Source: an uncultured Clostridia bacterium (GTDB taxonomy: Bacteria > Bacillota > Clostridia > HGM11514). Taken from it: 64,000 bases of DNA. Of the stretch, positions 1-9,217 are shown piece by piece. Position 1 is the stretch's first letter. Every line of letters starts with the position of its first letter. The stretch spans positions 1 to 64,000 of the forward strand of contig CAKSKB010000007.1 of NCBI GenBank assembly GCA_934464705.1, in the 5' to 3' direction. A program made the position numbers and the translations under genes. The notes under the pieces were generated by a model. It had not been told where the DNA came from. It made no database searches and saw nothing but the letters and a program-made list of their open reading frames with translations.

Positions 1-425
1 TATTTTGCATAGACATCAGCCGTTGCTGTATCATTCGTTCTTCCGTAGTAAGAAACTACTGCGGAGAGGTCATAGATGTTAATCTTGCTATCCTTTACGA
101 TGTCGCCTGCAAGGAAGTTCTTTGTTACTGCTGTTTTACCTTCCTCAACGGATTTTGCAGTATCAAGAACATTGTTCCAGAATGTCAATGTTTTGTCGCC
201 GCTCATCGTTACGGTGTGACGAGCCGTTCTGTAGCCCGCACCTGTAACCGTTACGGTGTATGCAATATTTTCGGTAAGTTCCGTCGTAATGCTCGCCTGA
301 CCGTTTGCAACTTCGTTTTCATCAGAACCGATTGCAAATTCTTTTTCAGCCGCAAGGTCGCCGCCGGAAACAGTCACTTTCATGTCCTGATAAGTTGCAA
401 TCTGATTTCCTACAGGGTTGTTGAA
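1..425. repeat. Near-identical direct repeat, copy 1 (partner at 3855-4279)
   Basis: Position 1 aligns with 3855 (offset 3854). By eye there are only six mismatches in about 425 bp (near positions 29, 51, 378, 384, 386 and 414), with 52-377 identical including silent sites. Similarity drops sharply beyond 425. It encodes the X module and the first dockerin half. The repeat may continue left of the window. Confidence 0.9.
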
Positions 426-3400
426 TATAACATCAACGGTAAGTGCTGCGGTTTCAGGCTTAAGCTCAACATCTGTAAGCCTATCGCTTGTATCAAGAGT
501 TCCTTCGTTTACAGCCGAAGGATTTGCGATATATGAAGTTACAATGTTATCCTGTACGGTTGTTGCATTTACAATATTTTTATCGCCGGTTACCGCAAAG
601 CTGAATTTTCCGTAACCTGTAAACGCAGCCTGACCGATTTTAATTTTTGTTCCGGTTGCGTCCGCTTTAACACCGTTGAAGTTAAAGAGATACTTTCCGT
701 TTTCTTCCTTAACGCTTACATTTTCAGCACCGGTAATATCGTACGAAATATCGTCAGCCGATGTAAGTTCAAATGCAAATTCTGCGGAAGTGAGTCTGTT
801 TATAATCTTATCTTCGGCTTTGATGCAGATATCATAAACGGAAGAATCGTTCTCGGATTTTTCAAACAGAACGCTGACTTTTTCCGCACCGGTATAAGGT
901 ATAACCGTTTCGCCCGAAGCGGCAGCTGCTTCCTCGGCAGCTTCCATTGTATCATAGTAAATATCGCCTACGCTTGCAACGGGAACGATGGGCTCGGAAA
1001 TAGTTTCAGCATTGTCATTAAGAATCTTCTGAACTGTAACATCGCCTTCACTCTTTGCACTAAGACAAAGAAGTTTTGTTGTTGAACCCGAATCTTTATC
1101 ATCTTCATACGAATAAATCTTTACTTTTGAATTTTTATCAACAATAATCTTAGGAGCCTTTACATTTGATGCCGTGTAACCGTTTACTGTTATAGCGTCC
1201 ACATTGGAATTTACAAGCTTAAGCGGATTTGCCGCCGCAACATTTGCCCAAATACCGCATGCAACATATGTAAACTTAGTTGTCGGATAAGGCTTACCGC
1301 TGTTTACATTTGTAATTTCGGAATCAGTAACAGTTGCACCGCTTGTTCCGTAAAGATTGAGTGCAAACAGATAATCTCCGCTGATGTTTACATTTGTAAG
1401 TTCCGCAATTTTTCCTCCGCAGAATTCAACAGCAAAATCAGCTTTGCCTGTCATGTTAAGGTTTTTAATTTCAACACCGTTATTATAATAGCTTTTTGTT
1501 GTTCCAAACTGAAGCGCCGTCTTTCCGGGAAGATTATAACTGATTGTGTGACCGTTACCATCAAATACAAAGCCCTTTAATGCTTCGGTGTTGGTAACAT
1601 AAATACCGTCGGAAAGCGTTACATCATCGAGCAGCGTAACGGTATCTCCGGTCTTTACAGCTGCAAAGGCGCTTTCAAGATCGGCAAACTTAGCACCGTT
1701 TATCTCCGCAACCGCAGGAATTTCGATTGTGGAAGGAGCGTCAGCCTTTACGCTTATCTTCTCGGTCTTATCAGCCTGACCCGGGAACTGAATCTGAACA
1801 TCAGCGTCCACGCCGCTTGTGTTAAGAGTTACGCCGGAATATGATTTTTCGTCCTTTCTTCCCTCGCCGAGAAGAATATCGCCGTTACCGACATTCTTAT
1901 TGCCTTCCGTATAGGAAATGCTTGTGTTTTCAACATTTGCAACTGTTTTTGCACCTGTTCCCGAGGTTACGAAACGAACCGGAGCGGTAAATGCCTTCCA
2001 GCCGGATTCTGTTTTAGCCTCTGTTGCACAGTCAATAATTGTGCAGCCGTTTAAGGTTATATTCTGAGTTCCTTCCGACTTGTTATTGAAGTTGCAAGCC
2101 AGAGCAATGCCCTTAAATGAGCAATTATTGATATTAATTGTTCCGGGATTGTTGGAATATACGCTTGTACCGGGGTGGCTTCCGTTGTCGGAATCAAATG
2201 TGCAGTTATTGAGAGTATAGTTATTTACACCGGTTTTTCCGCTGATATAAATTCTGTTGAGGTTTTTGCAGTCATTGAGTTCAACATCAACCGTATAACC
2301 CGATGTTCTCTGACCCCAAACTGCAATACCGGAAAGATTGTTAACCGTGATTTTAATGTTTTTGTCAAGAGTTTTTTCGTTATTGACATTTTTGGGGTCA
2401 ACAAGTTTGCCTGTGCTGCGCGAATAGTAATATGTGTCAACCTCCAAATCCTGGTCGCCGCCGGAAGTTACCTTTGCGCCGTTACCGTTGATAACGATGT
2501 TGTTTGAAACATGAGCGTGCGAAAGTTTTCCAACCTCTGCGCCCTTTTTGCAGTTGATTACCGCATTGTCATCATCGGCTACAAACACTGCCGCAAGCGC
2601 TTCCGCAAGGGTCTTGTAGTAGCTGCCGTTATACTCAACGGTTGTACCTTCAGCACCGCCCCAGCCTTTAGCGGTAAGGTTTCCGTCATCGTCAATAAGG
2701 GCATCACAGTCGGAATTTGAAGATGTCCACGAAGCTGTTGACGGGATATCGTTGTCGGAAACTGTGATATTCTTTACCGCACTGTTCATAATTCTGAAAA
2801 CACCGGTATTGTTTGCGGATGAATTACCGATTACAGACATATCGGAGTCATCGTTAAAGGTGAAATCCTTTGCGATCTGAATAAGGTCGCCATTTTCTTC
2901 GTTGCAATTAAATTTGTTACCGCTGATTTTTACGGTTTTAGCGGCAGATGAGCTGAGCATGATACCGCTTCTTGTGTTTTCGAATGTGTTGTTCGCAATA
3001 GTAACAGAGCCTGCCTGAACATCCTTAAGTCCGTAAGAACCGGGAATATTCTTGAAAGTGCAGCCCTCAACCGAAATTGTTCTTGTCGAAGCGTCAACAT
3101 TGTTTGCCTTAAGATTCCAAGGCGTTGCAACAACATTGTCAAATGTGCACCCTTCAAGCGTTACATTGCCTTTGTTATACATATGGAGCTGCGCTGTGGG
3201 GGCATCTGCTTTTGCTATTGAACCTGTTTGAGAAATACTGCGTTCATCATGGCAAAACTTAAAATCTGCTGCATTATACTTAAAATTAACATTTTTAATT
3301 TCAATGTTATCCAGTCCCTCAAAGATCCAGAACTGCGCCAATTTAGAATTAACCTTATGAGGTGTTGAAGCAGTCGCCGCAGGCAATTTGTCGGGGCATG

Positions 3401-3614
3401 TTTCAACAGTATGTGAACCGTTTGTAATGCCGCACCCGCTTTCGGGAGTCCACTCAACGGTAATACCATCGCCGTCGAAAGTACCGTCTCCATTTTCGAC
3501 AGCTTTTACAAACTCGTTAAAGCTCATGGTATCATCTGCAAAAGCCACAACGCTCATGCTGCCGAGCACCATTGCGCAAGCCAAAAGCAATGCCAGAATT
3601 TTTTTACCTTTCAT
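1..3614 (-). CDS. Secreted beta-helix protein with C-terminal dockerin-like module (3' end outside window)
   Basis: This gene runs off the left edge of the window; 1204 codons are visible and the end is missing. It starts at an ATG behind AAGAAGG with a signal peptide (positive N-terminus, hydrophobic core, cleavage near AFA). The first two thirds hold many short turns with Asn/Gly/Thr-rich rungs typical of a right-handed parallel beta-helix. A beta-sandwich region that looks cohesin-like follows, then an Ig-like X module and the start of a dockerin (GDIVKDSKINIYDL). It is a paralogue of the gene at 3785-6895; the last 425 bp seen here are almost identical to that gene. Such proteins are exported and surface-displayed, often as carbohydrate- or host-binding proteins. 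No enzyme motif was recognised. Architecture is fairly sure; function is unknown. Confidence 0.8.
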   Translation of the reverse strand, partial: MKGKKILALLLACAMVLGSMSVVAFADDTMSFNEFVKAVENGDGTFDGDGITVEWTPESGCGITNGSHTVETCPDKLPAATASTPHKVNSKLAQFWIFEGLDNIEIKNVNFKYNAADFKFCHDERSISQTGSIAKADAPTAQLHMYNKGNVTLEGCTFDNVVATPWNLKANNVDASTRTISVEGCTFKNIPGSYGLKDVQAGSVTIANNTFENTRSGIMLSSSAAKTVKISGNKFNCNEENGDLIQIAKDFTFNDDSDMSVIGNSSANNTGVFRIMNSAVKNITVSDNDIPSTASWTSSNSDCDALIDDDGNLTAKGWGGAEGTTVEYNGSYYKTLAEALAAVFVADDDNAVINCKKGAEVGKLSHAHVSNNIVINGNGAKVTSGGDQDLEVDTYYYSRSTGKLVDPKNVNNEKTLDKNIKITVNNLSGIAVWGQRTSGYTVDVELNDCKNLNRIYISGKTGVNNYTLNNCTFDSDNGSHPGTSVYSNNPGTININNCSFKGIALACNFNNKSEGTQNITLNGCTIIDCATEAKTESGWKAFTAPVRFVTSGTGAKTVANVENTSISYTEGNKNVGNGDILLGEGRKDEKSYSGVTLNTSGVDADVQIQFPGQADKTEKISVKADAPSTIEIPAVAEINGAKFADLESAFAAVKTGDTVTLLDDVTLSDGIYVTNTEALKGFVFDGNGHTISYNLPGKTALQFGTTKSYYNNGVEIKNLNMTGKADFAVEFCGGKIAELTNVNISGDYLFALNLYGTSGATVTDSEITNVNSGKPYPTTKFTYVACGIWANVAAANPLKLVNSNVDAITVNGYTASNVKAPKIIVDKNSKVKIYSYEDDKDSGSTTKLLCLSAKSEGDVTVQKILNDNAETISEPIVPVASVGDIYYDTMEAAEEAAAASGETVIPYTGAEKVSVLFEKSENDSSVYDICIKAEDKIINRLTSAEFAFELTSADDISYDITGAENVSVKEENGKYLFNFNGVKADATGTKIKIGQAAFTGYGKFSFAVTGDKNIVNATTVQDNIVTSYIANPSAVNEGTLDTSDRLTDVELKPETAALTVDVIFNNPVGNQIATYQDMKVTVSGGDLAAEKEFAIGSDENEVANGQASITTELTENIAYTVTVTGAGYRTARHTVTMSGDKTLTFWNNVLDTAKSVEEGKTAVTKNFLAGDIVKDSKINIYDLSAVVSYYGRTNDTATADVYAK

Positions 3615-3715
3615 GATTATTTTCCTTCTTTCATAAATTTTAGATATGCAGAAATTGCCGACACCTGATTTTCTTTCCTCCCTTAGGCGTAAAATTAACA
3701 CTTTCCGCATATACC

Positions 3716-3772
3716 CTCTCAAAAGGCATAAGTCATTATGCCTTTTGAGAGAGCGGAGAACCGAAGTTCTCC
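3716..3772 (-). terminator. Tandem hairpins between the two beta-helix paralogues
   Basis: Reading the minus strand after the stop of the upstream paralogue, there is first a 7-bp stem closed by a cUUCGg-type tetraloop (3755-3772), then a perfect 16-bp stem with a 4-nt loop (3716-3731 with 3736-3751). The large stem has internal A/T blocks but no following U-run, so it is not a textbook intrinsic terminator. It may be a terminator, an RNA-processing site or a 3'-end stabiliser separating the two cistrons. The sequence 3615-3715 holds only the leader and ribosome binding site of the next gene; no clear promoter is seen. Confidence 0.5.
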
Positions 3773-3784
3773 ATCTCTTATTAA

Positions 3785-6700
3785 TTATTCGCCCCAGGAA
3801 ACAAGCACCATGGAAACATCTTTTGAATCGATTACACCGTCACGGTTGAGATCATATTTTGCATAGACATCAGCCGTTGCTATATCATTCGTTCTTCCGT
3901 AGTAGGAAACTACTGCGGAGAGGTCATAGATGTTAATCTTGCTATCCTTTACGATGTCGCCTGCAAGGAAGTTCTTTGTTACTGCTGTTTTACCTTCCTC
4001 AACGGATTTTGCAGTATCAAGAACATTGTTCCAGAATGTCAATGTTTTGTCGCCGCTCATCGTTACGGTGTGACGAGCCGTTCTGTAGCCCGCACCTGTA
4101 ACCGTTACGGTGTATGCAATATTTTCGGTAAGTTCCGTCGTAATGCTCGCCTGACCGTTTGCAACTTCGTTTTCATCAGAACCGATTGCAAATTCTTTTT
4201 CAGCCGCAAGGTCGCCGCCGGAAACAGTCACCTTCATATTCTGATAAGTTGCAATCTGATTTCCTACGGGGTTGTTGAACTCAACATTTACGGTAAGTGC
4301 TGCGGTTTCCGCTTTAATAGTTGTATCGATTTTACCGGTTTCATCATCTGCAATTACGGGATAATCGCTCTTGTTTGCAGCGTCGTTTACAACGAGAGTT
4401 CCGCCTGCAAGGTCGTAATGGTCGATGATATTATCGGCCGATTTTGCGGTGTTTACAATGTTTATTGCGTAATCCGCTGTTGCTGCTTCATCAATGCCGA
4501 ACACGGTCGAGCCGTAGCCGCCGAATTTAACCGTTCCGATTGTGATTGAGTCACCGGAAACCGAGCTTGCGCTGCTTCCGTTCATTTCAAAGTGATATTT
4601 GTTTGCAGAAGTTTCATTAACATTGATGTTTGCGGCAGGAGCAATTTCATATGTTACATCTGCGCTGTCATTTTTGAGCGCAATGTCTGCCGCCATAAAT
4701 CTGTTGATTTTCTTACCTGTCTCAAGCGCTTTGAGTGTGATGTAATACTCATTTCCACCCTCTGTTACCGGCGAGAAAACAACGCCGACTTTGTTTGTAA
4801 TTGTGCTTTCGTCAACCGCACCGGTATTATATGTGAAAGCATAAGTCGAGAACGAAGGAGCAGTAAACGATACTTCGTTTCCGTTCACGGTAACGGGTGT
4901 GATTTCCTCTGCGGCAGTTCCGTTTACATGGTAAACTCGAACACCGTTTAAGGGTGTTTCGGAAAGGGTAACCGTTACCTTCTGATTTGTAATCGTTCCG
5001 GAAATATCTTTTTCAGAGCCTTCGCTGTCGGTTTTGATTACGGAAATATCAAAAATCTGCTTTTCGCTGTTTTCATCTGCGGCAGCCTTAATTTTATCGT
5101 TTGCCGCCTTGATGTCGTCTGTCGGAGCGGTCTGTACAACAACCTTATATGTTGCGGCTTCATTCAAATCTATTTCGTCATGCATATCAAGCTCATCAAG
5201 CTTAACTTCCGCACTGTTTGTTTTTGCGGTATCAACAACTTTTGCTTCCGCTTTAACAACATTGTATCTTCCGTCAACAAGCTTGGTTGTGAAGCCTTCA
5301 TCTGCATAGCGCTTTACATCCGTGCTGAAATTACCGCCGGAAATTTTACCGATTTTGGGGTAAGCTGCCTTCTGGTCATCGGTTCTGGAATCAACAATTT
5401 CACCGTTTACGGTGCCGTTTTTGATTATAAGGTTAAAGTTATCGTTATCAACTGTTGTACCCTTGCTGTTTGAAATTTCAATCTTACCGTCAATCGTACC
5501 GGTCATGCTTTCATCAAGAGTAACCGTCACGCCGGGATAGGATGAGAAACGGCAAACATCCAAAGCAAAGTTGCGTTCCAGAGCGGAAATATTTGTGTTT
5601 CCTTTCAGCACTGTATTACCGTTATTGTTGCTGAGTGTATACAGCGGCTGCTTCGGATTTTCATGCAAACGGTTGAGAGAAAGATTCATATCCTCAAGTG
5701 TAAGATTTGAATAATTCTGTATCAGGATATTTGCCTTTTCGGAATAAAGCGAACCGTTTCTGAATACGATATCGGAATCCTTCAAAAGCTGGAAACCGTT
5801 CGTTTTTGTATCCTCGGATGAACCGACAAGAGGGTTATTGAGAGTATATGTATGTCCGCCGAAGTCAATCGTCAAATCCGAACCGGAAGGAATTACAATA
5901 CCGTCACCGCTTGCGTCGCAGAGCATGTTAACCGTGTCGCCGTCCTTTGCGGCAGCAACCGCATCGGAAAGGGTTAAATATTTAACTCCGTTGATTTCTG
6001 CAACGGCATTGTTTAAAACCTCACTGTTTGCAACCTTGAGGGACTCTCCTTTTATACTGCAATCATGCGAACCGTTGCCGTAGTGGATATAGAAATCAGC
6101 GTATCCGCCCCAATAATACCCATCATTAATCCAGTATTTACCATCAATCTTTGTACCGGTTCCGGCACAGCTTGCAACGCTGCCGTCACAGGTAACTTCG
6201 GTATCAAGTTCTTTGTAGTTATTATCGGAATCCAACGCCTTAAATGTTACATTTTCAACAGCATTACCCGACATAACAATTTTACCCTGTCCAAGACCGA
6301 TTACTCCGCTGGCATCATAGTAAGCACTTATTTTAGAATCTTCAACAGAGCAATTTTTAACTGTGGTTGTTTTTCCGGGATCAGCCGCCATACCGATAAT
6401 ACCGCCAACCTTGCCGAAACCGTAAACACTGGAATTTTTAACATAAACATTTTCAAATGTACTGTTTCCGTAGGAATAACCGGAAACAACGGCAGTTATA
6501 TTACAATTGGGAGTAAAAATATATGCATTATCAAATGTAACATTTTTTACCGTTGCACCGCTTATCTGCCTGAAAAATCCGCCGCCATATCTTATAGAAT
6601 AGTTTGAAAATTTAAGATTACGGATTGTATGTCCCTGCCCGTCAAATGTACCGGCAAACATAACCTCGGGAGCGCAGATAGGCTTCCATTCTTTGACATC

Positions 6701-6895
6701 GCTTAAGTCAATATCATTTGTAAGAACTACTGTTTTTCCGCTGAAACTGTCCTTTTGGGACTGTTCAACAAATTCAAGCAGTTCAGCAGCATTGCCGATT
6801 GAAACTGTGTTTTCATCGGCAAAAGCGACAACGCTCATACAGCCGAGCACCATTACGCACACCAGAAGTGCGGACAAAAGTTTTTTGAGTTTCAT
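3785..6895 (-). CDS. Secreted beta-helix protein with GLUG-like repeats and dockerin
   Basis: A 1036-residue exported protein. The signal peptide spans about residues 1-26 (cleavage near AFA|DE). Residues of about 60-250 contain GLUG-like rungs (AGTFDGQGHTIRNL, VGGIIGMA), followed by more beta-helix-like sequence. A cohesin-like beta-sandwich lies at about 700-830, an Ig-like X module at about 870-965, and a type I dockerin-like pair of EF-hand loops at about 975-1036. The second loop (DLNRDGVIDSKD) is canonical, while the first (DIVKDSKINIYD) is degenerate. The start follows AAAGGAAG. Its neighbours are a paralogue downstream and the SLH protein operon upstream (67-bp gap, no terminator seen). 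Dockerins bind cohesins, so the protein may dock onto a surface scaffold; that partnering is inference. Ligand and activity are unknown. Confidence 0.85.
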   Translation of the reverse strand: MKLKKLLSALLVCVMVLGCMSVVAFADENTVSIGNAAELLEFVEQSQKDSFSGKTVVLTNDIDLSDVKEWKPICAPEVMFAGTFDGQGHTIRNLKFSNYSIRYGGGFFRQISGATVKNVTFDNAYIFTPNCNITAVVSGYSYGNSTFENVYVKNSSVYGFGKVGGIIGMAADPGKTTTVKNCSVEDSKISAYYDASGVIGLGQGKIVMSGNAVENVTFKALDSDNNYKELDTEVTCDGSVASCAGTGTKIDGKYWINDGYYWGGYADFYIHYGNGSHDCSIKGESLKVANSEVLNNAVAEINGVKYLTLSDAVAAAKDGDTVNMLCDASGDGIVIPSGSDLTIDFGGHTYTLNNPLVGSSEDTKTNGFQLLKDSDIVFRNGSLYSEKANILIQNYSNLTLEDMNLSLNRLHENPKQPLYTLSNNNGNTVLKGNTNISALERNFALDVCRFSSYPGVTVTLDESMTGTIDGKIEISNSKGTTVDNDNFNLIIKNGTVNGEIVDSRTDDQKAAYPKIGKISGGNFSTDVKRYADEGFTTKLVDGRYNVVKAEAKVVDTAKTNSAEVKLDELDMHDEIDLNEAATYKVVVQTAPTDDIKAANDKIKAAADENSEKQIFDISVIKTDSEGSEKDISGTITNQKVTVTLSETPLNGVRVYHVNGTAAEEITPVTVNGNEVSFTAPSFSTYAFTYNTGAVDESTITNKVGVVFSPVTEGGNEYYITLKALETGKKINRFMAADIALKNDSADVTYEIAPAANINVNETSANKYHFEMNGSSASSVSGDSITIGTVKFGGYGSTVFGIDEAATADYAINIVNTAKSADNIIDHYDLAGGTLVVNDAANKSDYPVIADDETGKIDTTIKAETAALTVNVEFNNPVGNQIATYQNMKVTVSGGDLAAEKEFAIGSDENEVANGQASITTELTENIAYTVTVTGAGYRTARHTVTMSGDKTLTFWNNVLDTAKSVEEGKTAVTKNFLAGDIVKDSKINIYDLSAVVSYYGRTNDIATADVYAKYDLNRDGVIDSKDVSMVLVSWGE
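3855..4279. repeat. Near-identical direct repeat, copy 2 (partner at 1-425)
   Basis: Second copy of the repeat that codes for the X module and dockerin start. It shares a 326-bp identical stretch with copy 1, while the adjoining N-terminal coding sequences have diverged. This fits tandem duplication followed by recent gene conversion of the 3' part. Confidence 0.9.
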
Positions 6896-6962
6896 GTTCT
6901 TCTTCCTTTCTTATTAAATAGATATTAATTATATCATAGGTGCAAACCGCCCTAGTTGATAT

Positions 6963-7208
6963 CTACATCATCTTTCTTGCAATAATTTTACCGAGCAGCG
7001 GAATAAGCTCGACATAGAGTTTTGACATTTCACGCCGCCAGTATTTATATTCCGGCTCGCCCTGCGTTCTCTGCAATTCTGTTTTCACATACGCTCTCGT
7101 TTCGATAAACGGTTTTATTGTGCCGAGGCAATATGCCGTAATACACATCATCAAAACAGGCACCAGAATAATAAATGTAATTATAAAATCGCTGTTTGTT
7201 TTAATCAT
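6963..7208 (-). CDS. Small membrane protein, unknown function
   Basis: An 81-residue protein with one strong N-terminal membrane segment (about residues 8-30) followed by a charged, probably cytoplasmic tail containing TRAYVKTELQRTQGEPEYKYW. Its ATG overlaps the stop of the SLH-protein gene by four bases (ATGA), so translation is probably coupled and the two belong to one operon. No family was recognised. The 67 bp between it and the next gene downstream (6896-6962) are AT-rich and contain the GAAAGGAAG ribosome binding site of that gene; no terminator is visible. The coupling supports it as a real gene. A role in assembly or export of the neighbouring surface proteins is only a guess. Confidence 0.65.
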   Translation of the reverse strand: MIKTNSDFIITFIILVPVLMMCITAYCLGTIKPFIETRAYVKTELQRTQGEPEYKYWRREMSKLYVELIPLLGKIIARKMM

Positions 7209-9199
7209 TTTATCAGTTCAACAAGCTTTGCGCACATAACAGCCACTTCGGCTCTTGTTGCACTGCCCTTGGGGTTCAAGTTGCCGTCGGAACCATTAAT
7301 GATTCCCGCTTTCACCATAGACGCCATTGCGATTTGTGAATAGTCCGAAACATCGTCTTTATCGGCAAACGCTTCAAGCGAAGAAAGGTCCTCGGTTTCG
7401 GAAATATACCCTTTATTAAGGAACGCACGGTATGCAAGCGTAATTAAATCCTGCCTTGTAATGCTGCTTTCGGGATAAAAATTATCTCCGTCACCTGCGG
7501 CAACGCCTGCGCTCTTTGCGCTTCCGATTGCGTCATAGTAATACATATCTTCCGGAACATCCGCAAAGTTTTCGGAAAACTCATCGTTTATACCAAGCAT
7601 TTTGGAAAGAATGAGTATGAAATCGCCCCTCTTGATATTGCTTGCCGGAGCAAACTCGGTATCGCTTACGCCGTTGATTATACCCTTATTTTTAAGAGCA
7701 TATATCGAATCCTCCGCCCATGCGTGGTTTCCGAGGTCGGTAAAGGGTTTATTTTCATCCGTATTGCCGATATCGGTGTTACCGTCTGTGCCGGGGGTTA
7801 CAACCTCTCCGGGATTTTCAGGGTCGGTCGAGGGTGCGGTATCGGAACCGCCTCCGCCGCCACCTCCACCGCCACCGATTTCGGATGTGGTTTCGTTAGA
7901 AGTTTTTGCGCTTTCAACATCAGAAAATGCGCCCGTGCCGCCGCCGTTTTTGGCTGCTATCTGCACATAGTATGTGGTATTTGCGGAAAGCCCCGTAATA
8001 TCCGCGGAGGTGGACGCTGACCCGTCAACATTTTTTGTCTGCGCCAGCTTTGAGCTGTCCGTACCGTATTTTATAACATAGCCCGTTATTGAATCGTCCT
8101 GCGGCTTTGCCCATTTTACCGTAAGCTTTTTGCTGCCGCCGGTAACGGTAGGTTTGGGCATTTTTGCGGGCGCATTTTCATCGGAAGCTATTCCGGCAAA
8201 CACATCAAGATCACTTGCATTGACCTTGCCGTCACGGTTAAAGTCCGCCGCTTCGCTGTATTCGCCGTTTGCGATGAGCTGTTCAGCCTCTTTTTTATCG
8301 GTTTTATCAACTTTACCGTCGGCATTAACATCGCCGGGGATAAAATCATCGTTTGTTATGCTGACGATGTCGTCAAAAGTTACACCGGTACGCCTGTATG
8401 TTACATAGCCGATACCGGAAACTTCAACAGTATAATCCTCGCCGTCAAGCACGGTGTTTTCAACCGTAAATGTCGGAACGCTTTCGCTTCCTCGGTGGCC
8501 GCCCTTTGATGTGAGGATATTGTTGAGCACCGTATAATATGTATAACCGTTTCCGCCGGTAATTCTGACTTCAATGCCGCTTCCGCTGTAGTTCCCGGAA
8601 GCATTGCCCGCAACAAAGTCCTCGACCTTATCCATCGTAAGCTTTATTACCGCGCGCTTTCCCGTGTTGGTTCTGCTGCTTGCCGACGCAGTTATCGACG
8701 CTTCGTCAGACGGGTTAATATCCTGTCCGCCGACTACGCAGTAGGTTCTGTCAAGGTTTGAGTTCCTAAGCGTTACGCTCTCCCCGGCATTACCCGAAAA
8801 AGTGAGCACAAAAAGGTCGGTTACCTCATCAAAATCCATTGCATTTTTTGAAATAATGCTCGGCATAAGCTCATGCTCCGCATTCGCAAGTGCCGCATTT
8901 GGCGAATACTGCACACATCTCGGCGGATTATTCTCACCCTTCAGAAACTGAATGGATTTATACTTCAAATCTCCGCTGAACGAAAGTGCAAGCTGCGCAA
9001 TGGTTGCGCCGCCGGCAGCGCCCTTCACGCTCACCTTGATTTTCGCTTCGCCCGAAAGCGTTGTAAGGTCACTGTCCGTCACATCGGTGAAAATCACTTC
9101 AAGCTTGTCCGAGCCATCCGCAAACACAGTCACAGCCGACAGCGCAATGCACAAAGCCAAAATGACCGCACCGAGTTTTTTTGCTGATTTTAATCTCAT
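7205..9199 (-). CDS. SLH-anchored surface protein with cohesin-like, X-dockerin and fibronectin III modules
   Basis: A 664-residue exported protein starting at ATG behind GGGAGGT. Order of parts: signal peptide (about 1-27); a beta-sandwich resembling cohesin domains (about 30-165); an Ig-like X module (about 200-285, with YTVEVSGIGY); a dockerin with two good EF-hand loops (GDVNADGKVDKTD, ADFNRDGKVNASD); a fibronectin type III domain (about 350-435); a glycine-rich linker with ten consecutive glycines; and three SLH repeats to the C-terminus. SLH repeats hold proteins to the pyruvylated secondary cell-wall polymer in S-layer Bacillota. It shares the X-dockerin arrangement with the two beta-helix proteins downstream, so it may anchor or scaffold them. 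The cohesin call is by pattern only. It lies 18 bp after the TetR-family gene, likely in the same operon. Confidence 0.87.
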   Translation of the reverse strand: MRLKSAKKLGAVILALCIALSAVTVFADGSDKLEVIFTDVTDSDLTTLSGEAKIKVSVKGAAGGATIAQLALSFSGDLKYKSIQFLKGENNPPRCVQYSPNAALANAEHELMPSIISKNAMDFDEVTDLFVLTFSGNAGESVTLRNSNLDRTYCVVGGQDINPSDEASITASASSRTNTGKRAVIKLTMDKVEDFVAGNASGNYSGSGIEVRITGGNGYTYYTVLNNILTSKGGHRGSESVPTFTVENTVLDGEDYTVEVSGIGYVTYRRTGVTFDDIVSITNDDFIPGDVNADGKVDKTDKKEAEQLIANGEYSEAADFNRDGKVNASDLDVFAGIASDENAPAKMPKPTVTGGSKKLTVKWAKPQDDSITGYVIKYGTDSSKLAQTKNVDGSASTSADITGLSANTTYYVQIAAKNGGGTGAFSDVESAKTSNETTSEIGGGGGGGGGGSDTAPSTDPENPGEVVTPGTDGNTDIGNTDENKPFTDLGNHAWAEDSIYALKNKGIINGVSDTEFAPASNIKRGDFILILSKMLGINDEFSENFADVPEDMYYYDAIGSAKSAGVAAGDGDNFYPESSITRQDLITLAYRAFLNKGYISETEDLSSLEAFADKDDVSDYSQIAMASMVKAGIINGSDGNLNPKGSATRAEVAVMCAKLVELIK

Positions 9200-9217
9200 T
9201 GCCGTTACCTCCCGAAT

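Noticed and set aside
4070..4549. Long plus-strand frames opposite the surface-protein genes (also 6065-6607, 39343-39972 and 40999-41607)
   Set aside because: They are cysteine-, phenylalanine- and asparagine-rich shadows of GC-skewed codons on the real minus-strand genes and lack ribosome binding sites.
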